Of a stretch of DNA of 30,661 bases, positions 1-7,841 are shown piece by piece (positions within the stretch are counted from its first letter, which is position 1; every line of letters starts with the position of its first letter). Source of the DNA: Candidatus Poribacteria bacterium. Lineage in GTDB: Bacteria > Poribacteria > DTPJ01 > WJIO01. The translations under genes were made by a program, and so were the position numbers. Under the pieces are notes generated by a model, which searched no databases, was not told where the DNA came from, and saw only the letters and a list, made by a program, of their open reading frames with translations. The DNA lies in contig WJIO01000252.1 in the NCBI GenBank assembly GCA_014730235.1, positions 1-30,661 on the forward strand, in the 5' to 3' direction.

Positions 1-150
1 CATATCCAGCGTCTCTTCAATTTCAGTCCATAATTTCTGAAACTTCATAAAATTAAAAACAATCTCTTCTTTTTCACCCTTGTCATTTGTAATAAAACGG
101 GTGTCTAACTTTTTAATAATGGGGTGTTCTAAGAATTCAATTTTTTTCAT
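1..150 (-). CDS. Small antitoxin-like protein, C-terminus off the window
   Basis: An open frame starts at the ATG at 150 and runs off the left edge, giving 50 residues beginning MKKIEFLEHPIIKKLDTRF. A purine-rich Shine-Dalgarno (AGGGGG) lies five bases upstream, which makes this a credible start. The lysine- and glutamate-rich N-terminus followed by an FMKFQKLWTEIEETLD helix resembles small antitoxins of type II toxin-antitoxin pairs; this is an impression of style, not a family match. It lies 68 bases downstream of the Wzm-like permease on the same strand, where a Wzt ATPase would be expected. Its partner, if any, would lie outside the window. Confidence 0.5.
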   Translation of the reverse strand, partial: MKKIEFLEHPIIKKLDTRFITNDKGEKEEIVFNFMKFQKLWTEIEETLDM

Positions 151-218
151 GATTTCCCCCTCTTAATTCTGCTTATGGAATTTGCCAAGAAAAACTTCAG
201 AGGATATATCGTATATCC

Positions 219-1058
219 CTAGACTATATCCGCAAAAGTCCGTTCCGTCCTCCGAAAGTATACCAATCCCCCTATAAGCAAAACCAGCACCACACCGGCT
301 GAGATTAATACCATAGTCATGGAAGGCGGCGCTTTGCCCAGCAATCCCCACCGGAAGCCCTCTACAACCCCCACCATAGGATTCAATCCATACAATGCCC
401 GCCATCTCTCCGGCACAATGCTGGACGAATAGGCGATAGGTGTAGAAAAAAGCCACAACTGGGTCAAAAAGGGTATGGTGTATCGGACATCCCGGTATTT
501 TACGTTTAAGGCTGAAAGCCATGTACCCACAGCCAAAGCCGTCATCATGGCCAGTATCGTCCACAGAGGTAAAGCCAGTATGCCGATAGTGGGTTTTATT
601 CCGTACCATATCATCATGGCAATTAAAAGTATAAAGGCGATGGCAAAGTCCACCAGTCCGCTGAACATGGGAGCTAAGGGTATTACCAGCCGGGGAAAAT
701 AGACCTTGGTTATAAGCCGCTGTTCCCGCACAAGGCTTTGTCCGGATTGGGACAGGGCATGGGCAAAGTAGTGCCAGGGTATAAGGGCCGAATAGGCGAA
801 TATGGGATACGGCAGACCGTCGGTGGGCACTTTGGCAAACCTGCCGAAGAATATGCTGAATACCACCATGGTAAAAAACGGCTGGATAACAGCCCAGGCC
901 GCGCCTAAAATCGTCTGTTTATACCTTACCTTAACGTCCCGCCATACCAGAAAATACAGCAGTTCCCGGTATTTCCACACCTCCCGAAAGCTGGGAAAGC
1001 TCCACTTCCCGGAGGGCTTGATAACGGTTATGGGAGTTGATTCAATTACATCGGACAT
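219..1058 (-). CDS. wzm: ABC-2 type polysaccharide export permease (Wzm/TagG-like)
   Basis: This 279-residue inner-membrane protein has the length and pattern of ABC-2 permeases that export O-antigen, teichoic acid or capsule chains. An N-terminal cytoplasmic segment with the family motif LVWRDVKVRYKQTILGAAW (about residues 37-55) is followed by about six hydrophobic segments and a basic tail (FRRTERTFADIV). Such permeases work with a Wzt/TagH ATPase, but no ATPase gene is visible here; the next ORF downstream is antitoxin-like. No convincing Shine-Dalgarno precedes the ATG at 1058; a possible -35/-10 pair (TTAAAC, 17 bases, TATAAA) ends almost on the start codon. The permease belongs functionally with the Wza- and Wzc-like genes upstream but is separated from them by a HEPN-like gene pair. 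Confidence 0.88.
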   Translation of the reverse strand: MSDVIESTPITVIKPSGKWSFPSFREVWKYRELLYFLVWRDVKVRYKQTILGAAWAVIQPFFTMVVFSIFFGRFAKVPTDGLPYPIFAYSALIPWHYFAHALSQSGQSLVREQRLITKVYFPRLVIPLAPMFSGLVDFAIAFILLIAMMIWYGIKPTIGILALPLWTILAMMTALAVGTWLSALNVKYRDVRYTIPFLTQLWLFSTPIAYSSSIVPERWRALYGLNPMVGVVEGFRWGLLGKAPPSMTMVLISAGVVLVLLIGGLVYFRRTERTFADIV

Positions 1059-1141
1059 CTTTTATACCAGTGACTTATTTTTTGTTTAACCAAATATTCA
1101 AAAATTATTCGGGCATTTAAATTCAAGGTTAAGCATCAGTA

Positions 1142-1252
1142 TTACCTATATAAGACCTGAATTTTGATACTGAGTTCTTCTGGTGTCATCAATCGGCAAA
1201 GAGTAGCGTTCATAAATTCCGCAGTAGTAGGTTTCCATCCTTTAACTTTCAT
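1142..1252 (-). CDS. Possible small ORF (36 aa) overlapping the 3' end of the HEPN-partner gene
   Basis: The ATG at 1252 lies inside the last codons of the preceding gene (11-base overlap), with AGGG just upstream. The frame reads MKVKGWKPTTAEFMNATLCR and continues LMTPEELSIKIQVLYR before a stop. The composition is protein-like and the overlap is typical of coupled genes, but it is short and unrecognised. It may be the N-terminal stub of a third gene cut off before the permease. The rest of the 1059-1241 gap holds nothing else I can identify. Confidence 0.25.
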   Translation of the reverse strand: MKVKGWKPTTAEFMNATLCRLMTPEELSIKIQVLYR

Positions 1253-1505
1253 ATTCCCTCACAGATATTCCCACAGGCAAACCTTGTTCCTCAAAATCAT
1301 CAGACAGAAGATGACTTAGCTTTAAAATCTCTGTTAAATCCCGTTTACTTTTAATATAAACAACCACTTCATAATTTGAGGGATATTTACCTATATATAT
1401 TTTCTTGACAAATCCTGCCCCAAATCTCTCGGTAAAAGCTTCATATACTTTCTTTTCTATATTTTCTTCATCAATTTCCAAGTATCTTGAATTACATATT
1501 CTCAT
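1242..1505 (-). CDS. Small protein paired with HEPN-like gene (possible degenerate MNT-type partner)
   Basis: The preferred start is the ATG at 1505 (MRICNSRYLEIDEENIEKK), giving 87 residues. It overlaps the end of the HEPN-like gene by 14 bases, and GGGAG lies about 10 bases upstream. An in-frame extension to a TTG at 1550 is less likely. The predicted pattern is helix, strands (KKIYIGKYPSNYEVVVYIKSK), then a helix and a C-terminal strand (LPVGISVREYE), loosely recalling the fold order of minimal nucleotidyltransferases. The catalytic GSx10DxD signature is absent. Overlap with a HEPN gene suggests a toxin-antitoxin-like pair. I do not recognise the family, and the MNT comparison is only a guess. 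Confidence 0.55.
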   Translation of the reverse strand: MRICNSRYLEIDEENIEKKVYEAFTERFGAGFVKKIYIGKYPSNYEVVVYIKSKRDLTEILKLSHLLSDDFEEQGLPVGISVREYES

Positions 1506-2031
1506 CAAAATCCAGCTCCCTTTCTTGAAAACAACAGACCATAAGCTCAATGGAAGTCTTAGTTTCTACTAATATATGCTCTGATATTTCTCTCAGGGAT
1601 CTATCAACCTCTGGATAAGGTGAGTATTCAACTTCGTTCCTAATACCGCGAAATCTCTCTAATTTATCAATAAATTCGGCATATTCTGTAGATAGAATTT
1701 TACCAAGATTTTTAGGTAATTTTTCGTGTTTGTCAATATCATCTCGCGAAATCCAGAAAATCATTGCTCTTGCAAGGTGATAATGACAATAATAGCATCT
1801 CGATATTATACTACGATAGTCACCATCCTTTTTGTCTTTATGTTCATCAAGACTTATGGCACAAGTATACAAAGAAAACGCGAGTTTTATTCTATCAATG
1901 GTAACTTCTCTAATATAACTTTCTAATCTTTCTTGAGTTAAACCTTCACCTCTACATATATATCTCAAATCACCGTATAATCTCGATGATATACGAGATA
2001 TTCTTCTCATTATCCCATGTTCTTCAGCCAA
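1492..2031 (-). CDS. HEPN-like domain protein
   Basis: This all-helical protein of about 179 residues carries RNEVEYSPYPEV near its C-terminus, matching the R-N-x3-[H/Y] end motif and DYxP-like tail of some HEPN proteins; the usual catalytic histidine is a tyrosine. The helix RSIISRCYYCHYHLARAMIFW fits the HEPN core. The start is uncertain: the TTG at 2031 has AGGGG at good spacing, an upstream TTG at 2049 has none, and the ATG at 2010 has only a weak site. It begins 36-55 bases after the Wza-like gene and overlaps the next small gene by 14 bases. The pair sits inside an export operon, so it looks like an inserted toxin-antitoxin or defence cassette. RNase activity is not assured given the Tyr-for-His change. 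Confidence 0.6.
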   Translation of the reverse strand: MAEEHGIMRRISRISSRLYGDLRYICRGEGLTQERLESYIREVTIDRIKLAFSLYTCAISLDEHKDKKDGDYRSIISRCYYCHYHLARAMIFWISRDDIDKHEKLPKNLGKILSTEYAEFIDKLERFRGIRNEVEYSPYPEVDRSLREISEHILVETKTSIELMVCCFQERELDFDENM

Positions 2032-2085
2032 ATTGGTTTCCCCTGTCAATCCTTGGATTATTTAACAGATGATTTCCCTATTCCA

Positions 2086-3588
2086 CTACCTGGCTATCCC
2101 GGTTCCGGTGGTGATCAGAATATAGGCGATAAACACGGTGGATATCTCGGCAGCGGTTTTGACTATAGTGCTCCAGAGCTCCCGCTTGGACTTGGTGGTG
2201 GGGACGAATATGGTATCGTCCTCCTGTAAGGGTATCATCTGGTCTATATCGCTCTCTGTCAGCACCTTTTCCATGTCTACTTCCAGGCGTTTTCCATCTC
2301 CCTTGCGCACAACCGTTACACCTTCTAAGTCTGCGTCAGCCGTAGGCCCTCCGGCCAGCTTTAAGACATCCAGGATGCTGGAATCCGCCGATACCTTGTA
2401 TGTGCTGGGCTTGCTAACCGAGCCGATTATACTTACGGTGATCCGGGAGCGGAAAGGCTGATGTATAGACGGGATCAGTTTCGATTCGTCCATTATAGGC
2501 ACAAACACCGTATCGCCTTCTTTAAGCTCCGGGTTGTTGCTCAGATCCCCCTCTTTGAGGTACTTGTCCAGGTTAAATTCATATTTCGTGGGGCTCTGGG
2601 ATTTTCTATGTATGATGGCCACGTTTCTTATAGATGCATCGTCGGTAAGCCCACCGGCGGTGGATATGGCGTCAAAGAGGCGATCCCCCTCTTTGACCGG
2701 AACTATCCCCGGCTGTAGGACCTGTCCTACCACGTTCACCGAAAAGCTGGGTAACCGCAGGTCTTCCAAAGACTCCAGCTTGGGCACGAATACCATCTCA
2801 CCGGGTGAAATCCGTGGATTGCCGGAGACATTACCGTCGGCCATAAAGCTCTTAAAGTCCACCTTCGCCCAGTTCTGTCTGCCGTCGGTGACGCTCATAA
2901 CGGATATGCTTTCTGTATCCGCGTCGTCAGTCGGCCAGCCGGCCAGAGAAAGCACCTCCACCAAGGACATGGAGTCTGGCATCTCAAAGGTTCCCGGGGT
3001 GTTTACTGCTCCGGTAACGGCTATAGTCTGGGCTGCCCGTTGTTCTCTGGACAAACGGGGGATAACGATCACGTCGTTGGGATTTAGCTCCGGGTTTGCT
3101 GATATATCCGCGTTCTCTATGAATTTTGTAAAATCTATTATGGCTTCTTTGGAGTCCTCCCGGATCATCTTGATGCGCTTAAGGTCCGCCATATCGGTAA
3201 ATCCACCGGCCCTGGTGACTGCCTCCTGCATACTGGTTCCCACCGGTATCTGGTAAAAATCCGGCTGCTTTACCTCGCCCAATACATGTACTGTAAACCC
3301 CTGAGCCGGGATAACTGAGACAAATACCGTGGGATTTTTGACATATTCTTCCAGACGCTGGGTCAGCATATTGGTGATTTCCGGGGCAGTCTGACCCTCA
3401 ATCTTCATGCTGCCCACTGGCGGCGGCAGGGATATAAACCCGTTGGCGTCCACCACCAGAGTTCCCGACAGGGAATCCCGCTCCCATACCGTTATGTTTA
3501 TGGTATCCCCGGGTTTAACTTTGTATTCCTGACCTAAAGCGACCTGAGGGATCAGGGCGAAACACAGTAATATAAGTAAAAATCTCAT
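2086..3588 (-). CDS. Polysaccharide export protein with SLBB repeats (Wza-like)
   Basis: This protein of 500 residues has a signal peptide at 1-19 (MRFLLILLCFALIPQVALG) without a lipobox cysteine. A Poly_export domain follows at about 22-95 (YKVKPGDTINITVWERD), then four SLBB repeats at about 99-177, 188-269, 283-364 and 384-463, each ending in a D-x-[IV]-[FI]-VP strand. A hydrophobic C-terminal helix spans about 471-497. Wza homologues form the outer-membrane channel for capsule or exopolysaccharide; four SLBB repeats is more than E. coli Wza has. The ATG has AGGA eight bases upstream and begins 13 bases after the Wzc-like gene, so the two are co-transcribed. The lack of a lipidation site separates it from classical lipoprotein Wza. 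Confidence 0.9.
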   Translation of the reverse strand: MRFLLILLCFALIPQVALGQEYKVKPGDTINITVWERDSLSGTLVVDANGFISLPPPVGSMKIEGQTAPEITNMLTQRLEEYVKNPTVFVSVIPAQGFTVHVLGEVKQPDFYQIPVGTSMQEAVTRAGGFTDMADLKRIKMIREDSKEAIIDFTKFIENADISANPELNPNDVIVIPRLSREQRAAQTIAVTGAVNTPGTFEMPDSMSLVEVLSLAGWPTDDADTESISVMSVTDGRQNWAKVDFKSFMADGNVSGNPRISPGEMVFVPKLESLEDLRLPSFSVNVVGQVLQPGIVPVKEGDRLFDAISTAGGLTDDASIRNVAIIHRKSQSPTKYEFNLDKYLKEGDLSNNPELKEGDTVFVPIMDESKLIPSIHQPFRSRITVSIIGSVSKPSTYKVSADSSILDVLKLAGGPTADADLEGVTVVRKGDGKRLEVDMEKVLTESDIDQMIPLQEDDTIFVPTTKSKRELWSTIVKTAAEISTVFIAYILITTGTGIAR

Positions 3589-3601
3589 AAGGCTTTCCTA
3601 T

Positions 3602-5902
3602 CTATTGTTCCTCGCTGTCATGGGAATAGTAATATTGGTAATAATAACGGTAGTAATAATAAGAGCCGTATTGCTTCGAATAGTCAACGGTGTTTAATAC
3701 CACACCGAATATATTGGCGTCCACCTTATCCAGCAGTTCCTGAGCCCGTTGGGCCACCTCCCGCTTAGTCTGGCCTGAGCGTACCACCAGCAAAACCGTA
3801 TCAGCCAGGTCTGAGGCTAATAAGGCAGCATCGGTGACAGGAACTATAGGCGGCGTGTCAAATACTATTATATCGTAATCCCTCTTAAGCTTCTCTATCA
3901 ATTGCCGCATCTTTTCAGAACCCAGCATTTCTGCTGGGTTAGGGGGCCTTTTCCCGCTGGTAAGTAGATAAAGGTTTTCCATCTCTGTGGGTATTACAAT
4001 ATGATTCGGATCCAATTCGCCGTCTTCGCCGCCTATTATCAGGTCGCTTAAACCCGGTTCCCGGGCAACCTGAAACAGCCGGTGTAACCGGGGACGCCGC
4101 AGGTCAGAGTCGATTAACAGGGTCTTTACCCCCATCCGGGCCATGGTTATGCCCAAGTTGGTAACGGTTATGGTCTTACCTTCCCCGGGGGCTGAACTGC
4201 TTACTAATATGGTCTCTATCTTTTCATCCACCTTGGCAAACTGGATGTTAGTCCACAGGGTCCTGTAGCTCTCGGTAACCGGGGATTTTGAATCCAGATT
4301 GGTTATCTTTCTGGAGAGCAAGTTGGCTATAGACTGCTTGTAATCACTGCCATGTTTTCTTACCTTTACCGGAAGCTGTTTTTCCTCAATCCCGTTATCA
4401 TCCACAATGGTTTCTTCCGGTATCTTTATATTCTGTTCTATAGCTTCCAACTCCGCATGAGAGGGTTTTATCATAGGTATTATCCCCACGATAGGCAGAC
4501 CAAGGTAACGCTCTATATCCCCCTCCAGCTTTAAGGAGTTATCCATATATTCCAAAAAGAAGGCTGCCCCAAAGCCGGCCATTAGACCAATCAACATGCC
4601 CAGGGTTATGGTCAGCCGCTTGTTAGGGGCCACCGGTGATTTAGGCTCTGTAGCCTTGTCAACAACGGTGTAGCCGGCGGTTTTAATCTGCTTTAGGAGC
4701 CGCGTCTCCTCGTATTTATCCGTGAGGAGCATATAGGTCTGTTCAAGCTGTCGAGCAGTTCGCTCTAAACGTGTAAGTTCTACTTCTTTGCTGATAAGCT
4801 TCGGGTGGTCCTCTTTGAATTTCTGAATCCTGTTTTTTACCAATTCCTCGTTTTGTTCCAAGCCCTTAAGCTGTATGTCCAGTTGGACGTATTCCTGGGA
4901 CAGGTTCTGCCACTCGGATAAGGGGTCTATGGAAACCCCCTGGGCCTTGAGATCCTGAAAATATACGTCCAGTTGGCTTTGGGCTTCGGCAATTTTTTCC
5001 TTTAAGTCTATTACCTCTTGTGCCTTATCCGTCAGGGTCTGGCGAAGCCGAACCAGTTCTGCCTGCCAGCTTGATATCATGGATCGGAGGGATTCTATCT
5101 GGGCCACCAGATTGTTATTCTCCAGGGAGGCCATCTCCTGTTTCTTCTCATCCAGGAGCTGCTTGGCGGCGTCCCGCTTTGCCTTGGTATATTCTCTTTC
5201 GTTTTGTAACCGACTTAGTTCAGCGTATAGATTACCTAGCTGCTTTAACAGTCCTGAACTACCTTCCGAGCTGTAGGTGCTAACTATTCCGGAACTCTCC
5301 CTAAAGGCGTTAAGGGCCTCCTCCGCGTCCCGCAGGTTATCGTCCACCACCGTCATCTGCTCTGACAAAAAGACCTGGGCCTTATCCAGGTCTGAGGACT
5401 TAAGCTTTGACATCTTATTTATATAAACATCGGATGTCAGGTTTGCCAGCATCATGGCCTTGGTTGGGGTATCTGCTGTGGCCTTTATCCGCAGTATATC
5501 GCTCTCGCTGGTTACTGAACTCAGGGATATGTTCCTGCGTATCTCGCCCGGGGTTATCTGCAAGCCCTGGGCTATTATCTGATTTTGTATTTCCTGGACA
5601 ATCAGGTTGCTCTTCAGCAATATCTGTTGTCGTTGTATAGACGGACCGGACATGAACGTGACACCTCTACCGGCAAAAAGCAACTCGGAAGCCCCAACTT
5701 CACTGGCTTCCCGCATAATGGTGGTAGATGCCTCGTAAATAGGGGTTTTCACCTGTAGATATACCATAGTGGCCGTCATTATGATTATAAACCCTGATAC
5801 AATAACCCACTTGTGGGTAAATATAATGCGCCAGTAATCCCGTAAATTTACCTGGGATATCTGTCTTTGAGCTTTATCTTGAGCCTGTAAATTCTCTTTC
5901 AT
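3602..5902 (-). CDS. Polysaccharide co-polymerase / BY-kinase (Wzc-like)
   Basis: This 766-residue protein fuses a Wzz chain-length domain to a bacterial tyrosine kinase. TM1 is at about 32-50. A long periplasmic coiled-coil region (about 165-400) is followed by the GNVR-like segment and TM2 at about 431-450. The cytoplasmic kinase has Walker A (SSSAPGEGKT, 568-577), Walker A' (LLIDSDLRRPR, 595-605) and Walker B (IIVFDTPP, 678-685). The tail at 741-759 contains twelve tyrosines, the autophosphorylation cluster that controls oligomer cycling in this family. It lies upstream of the Wza-like partner and downstream of the SDR gene. The ATG at 5902 has only a weak ribosome-binding site. Assignment to the family is secure. 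Confidence 0.93.
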   Translation of the reverse strand: MKENLQAQDKAQRQISQVNLRDYWRIIFTHKWVIVSGFIIIMTATMVYLQVKTPIYEASTTIMREASEVGASELLFAGRGVTFMSGPSIQRQQILLKSNLIVQEIQNQIIAQGLQITPGEIRRNISLSSVTSESDILRIKATADTPTKAMMLANLTSDVYINKMSKLKSSDLDKAQVFLSEQMTVVDDNLRDAEEALNAFRESSGIVSTYSSEGSSGLLKQLGNLYAELSRLQNEREYTKAKRDAAKQLLDEKKQEMASLENNNLVAQIESLRSMISSWQAELVRLRQTLTDKAQEVIDLKEKIAEAQSQLDVYFQDLKAQGVSIDPLSEWQNLSQEYVQLDIQLKGLEQNEELVKNRIQKFKEDHPKLISKEVELTRLERTARQLEQTYMLLTDKYEETRLLKQIKTAGYTVVDKATEPKSPVAPNKRLTITLGMLIGLMAGFGAAFFLEYMDNSLKLEGDIERYLGLPIVGIIPMIKPSHAELEAIEQNIKIPEETIVDDNGIEEKQLPVKVRKHGSDYKQSIANLLSRKITNLDSKSPVTESYRTLWTNIQFAKVDEKIETILVSSSAPGEGKTITVTNLGITMARMGVKTLLIDSDLRRPRLHRLFQVAREPGLSDLIIGGEDGELDPNHIVIPTEMENLYLLTSGKRPPNPAEMLGSEKMRQLIEKLKRDYDIIVFDTPPIVPVTDAALLASDLADTVLLVVRSGQTKREVAQRAQELLDKVDANIFGVVLNTVDYSKQYGSYYYYRYYYQYYYSHDSEEQ

Positions 5903-5963
5903 GCTAAGTTAATTGACCTTATAATAAAGTGATTCACCTCTTGACTTATTTATATTCCCTCTA

Positions 5964-6926
5964 TTATACACAAACAGGGCTTGCAATCATACTCCGGATA
6001 ATATCGTCCAGCTCGTATTCCGGTTTCCAGCCTATATATTCGTATATCTTGCTTATATCCGGTACCCGGCGTCTCATGTCCTCAAAGCCCTCTTCGTAGA
6101 CCTGTTCGTAGGGTATATGCTGGACGAGGGAACTGCTGCCGGATATCTCGATAATCCTGTTGGCCAGGTGGTTTATACTTACCTCCTGATTGTTGCCAAT
6201 ATTGAATATCTCCCCTTGGGCATCTTCACATTGGGACAGGGATATTATAGCACGGATAGCGTCGCCAACAAAGGTAAAACATCTTGTCTGGTTGCCATCT
6301 CCGTAGATTGTCAAGGGCTTGTTATTTAACGCGAAACTTACAAACCTGGGTAGTACCATGCCGTAGCAGCCCAACTGCCGGGGGCCCACCGTGTTAAAGA
6401 AACGCATGATAATAACCGGTAGTTCCTTTTCCTTGTGATAGGCCAGAGACAGAAATTCGTCCAATGCCTTGGTGCATGAATAGCTCCAGCGATGATATAT
6501 GGTAGAGCCCATTACTCGGTCGCTGTCCTCCTTATAGGGAATTTTACCGTTTTTACCGTATACCTCCGAGGAGGAGGCTATCATAACCTTTTTATTACCT
6601 TTGCTGGCAGCTTCCAGGACGTTTTCGGTTCCCTGAACGTTTATCTTAAAAGATTTAATGCGGTTTTCCATTATATATTTAACACCTACGGCGGCAGCCA
6701 GGTGATATACTATATCGCATTCATCAATAATTCTGTCCATCAACTCTTTGTCCAATAGACTGCCGTTTACCAGACTAAAGTTATGATAATCCTGTAGATG
6801 TAAAATATTTTCGTTTAACCCGGTGGAAAAATCATCAATAACACATACATAATCACCTTTATCTATAAGGGCTTCGGTTAAATGCGAACCGATAAACCCC
6901 GCCCCTCCCGTTATCAGAGCTTTCAT
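5964..6926 (-). CDS. NAD-dependent sugar-nucleotide epimerase/dehydratase (extended SDR)
   Basis: The start is the ATG at 6926, preceded by AGAGGAAG at seven bases, giving 320 residues; a TTG 21 bases upstream is not needed. The Rossmann motif TGGAGFIG is at 6-13, the catalytic serine is in ASSSEVYG (about 117-124) and the YxxxK pair is Y149/K153 (YSCTK). FNTVGPRQ and the FTFVGDAIRAI segment are typical of UDP-glucose 4-epimerase, dTDP-glucose dehydratase and UDP-xylose synthase relatives. The C-terminal FEDMRRRVPDISK segment fits the UDP-glucuronate-binding side of the family, but the exact reaction cannot be fixed. It is the first gene of the export operon and presumably supplies a nucleotide sugar. 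Confidence 0.88.
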   Translation of the reverse strand: MKALITGGAGFIGSHLTEALIDKGDYVCVIDDFSTGLNENILHLQDYHNFSLVNGSLLDKELMDRIIDECDIVYHLAAAVGVKYIMENRIKSFKINVQGTENVLEAASKGNKKVMIASSSEVYGKNGKIPYKEDSDRVMGSTIYHRWSYSCTKALDEFLSLAYHKEKELPVIIMRFFNTVGPRQLGCYGMVLPRFVSFALNNKPLTIYGDGNQTRCFTFVGDAIRAIISLSQCEDAQGEIFNIGNNQEVSINHLANRIIEISGSSSLVQHIPYEQVYEEGFEDMRRRVPDISKIYEYIGWKPEYELDDIIRSMIASPVCV

Positions 6927-7029
6927 CTTTTTTCTTCCTCTCCCCAAGTTATGCCTTCCGGATCAGAAATTTAATCCCTTCTCCTGGATGCCTATCCTCT
7001 TAGCTTATGAGATATAAATAAAAACATAA

Positions 7030-7137
7030 TTATCCCTTTATTTCGTAAAAGTTGTAATGTAGACTCAGATTTCCAGAATTATCAATTGTTGGAGGATTAT
7101 ACCCTGGGTTACCTCTATAATTATCTACTTTATCCAT
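7030..7137 (-). other. 424-bp gap (6927-7350) with one possible 35-aa ORF
   Basis: The region between the SDR gene and the MNT gene is AT-rich. It contains one short protein-like frame from an ATG at 7137 (or 7164), reading MDKVDNYRGNPGYNPPTIDN and ending EIKG. I see no clear ribosome-binding site or family, so this may be chance or a gene remnant. The right part of the gap (about 7290-7365) holds one copy of a diverged direct repeat described separately. I found no strong promoter for the SDR gene. Confidence 0.2.
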
Positions 7138-7286
7138 ATTTACCAAAACGTTAATAAACCACATTAACGTATGCCCTTATATTAATAGACACCAAAATTT
7201 AACCGTTTGTGACAAAAAAATAGGCTTTTTAGTGAGAAATTTTCAATTTTATGAAAGGCAATGATTTTAAAACCATTATTTTGCAA

Positions 7287-7364
7287 CAAATCAAGCTTAA
7301 GCCGATTGCGACACATAAATTCCTGTGTCTTGTTTTTATCAGCCACGTTATCAGGGGTTTCCAC
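7287..7364 (-). repeat. Diverged direct repeat, copy 2 (downstream of MNT gene)
   Basis: Read on the minus strand, this stretch runs from inside the last codons of the MNT gene into the gap and would encode TPDNVADKNKTQEF, then MCRNRLKLD. It resembles the tail of the deacetylase gene at 8236-8316 (TATNVADKTKPLEC, then IECHQLSFD). The best core is AACGTGGC, one mismatch, GATAAAA. By eye about 60% of bases agree over roughly 65. The two copies bracket the HEPN/MNT locus in the same orientation. Confidence 0.4.
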
Positions 7365-7743
7365 AAGCTTTATGACGCTTTATTTCTATCTCAGAACATT
7401 TATAAACCCATACAGCTTCATTTAAAGCCGTTTGAATGAAGCTGTTTTCTTTATTCAGTTCTCCCTCTGTATAAACCATCAAGTCTACAGGAACAGGTAT
7501 TTCGCTTGTATCCCAACCCAATGTTCGCTTTTCAAAAGGCAATTGGGAGTTTCTTAATATTACTATAAGGTCCAAATCGCTTCCTACTCCCCAATCACCC
7601 CGAGCATAGGATCCAAAATAGCCTATTTGAGTTATATCATCCCTGTCATTCGCAGCAGCAGATGCCCATTTGCGGACAGCAGAATCCACCATTTTAGCAT
7701 CAGGCCACTTCATAATGGGTGAATTTAGATACCTTACAGGCAT
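7351..7743 (-). CDS. Minimal nucleotidyltransferase (MNT) domain protein, HEPN partner
   Basis: This 130-residue protein has the complete MNT signature: G44-S45, ten residues, then D56-x-D58 (GSYARGDWGVGSDLD), with a third acidic residue D87 in PVDLMVY. This is the GSx10DxD pattern of MntA-type antitoxins, which in studied MntA-HepT systems AMPylate and silence the HEPN toxin. The ATG at 7743 has AGG nine bases upstream. It lies 98 bases downstream of the intact HEPN gene, and the gap holds the scar of a deleted nuclease gene. A 22-residue stub of a homologous MNT gene lies at 23138-23206. Antitoxin function is inferred from family and context. Confidence 0.85.
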   Translation of the reverse strand: MPVRYLNSPIMKWPDAKMVDSAVRKWASAAANDRDDITQIGYFGSYARGDWGVGSDLDLIVILRNSQLPFEKRTLGWDTSEIPVPVDLMVYTEGELNKENSFIQTALNEAVWVYKCSEIEIKRHKACGNP

Positions 7744-7752
7744 TTATAACGC

Positions 7753-7833
7753 CTACTTGTTTTTATAGCCAAAAGTCTAAAGCTTGTTTTCCAATCGCAC
7801 TAAAGCATGATAATCATCAACAGTAAAATTCAT
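7753..7833 (-). pseudogene. Internal-deletion scar of a coiled-coil nuclease gene (paralogue of 23216-24016)
   Basis: Both ends of the 801-bp nuclease gene at 23216-24016 survive here, joined directly. The first 28 bases from the ATG at 7833 match that gene's start with one mismatch and encode MNFTVDDYHALVR (intact copy MSFTVDDYHDLVQ). After the junction, with a one-base frameshift, the frame reads DWKQALDFWL and stops; the intact gene ends NWEQALVFWL plus ETGK. About 720 bp are missing. The scar begins eight bases after the HEPN stop and ends ten bases before the MNT start, so the ancestral order was HEPN, nuclease, MNT. The homology was read by eye on DNA and protein. Confidence 0.8.
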
Positions 7834-7841
7834 TAAATGAC

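Noticed and set aside
5941-5969. Plus-strand TTGACT, 17 bases, TTATAC, a good promoter match
   Set aside because: It points into the antisense strand of the SDR gene with no plus-strand gene downstream, and it has no TTATGC box. AT-rich gaps give such matches by chance; an antisense RNA is possible but unsupported.
7190-7225. AAATTT-rich stretch resembling the region around the TTATGC promoter box
   Set aside because: Only loose similarity to site 1; there is no TTGACT or TAGAAT at the right distance and no TTATGC.
7182-7364. Frame METPDNVADKNK after the MNT gene as a separate gene
   Set aside because: The start is a GTG inside the MNT gene without a clear ribosome-binding site, and the end is AT-rich. 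It is better explained as a direct-repeat copy plus spacer.
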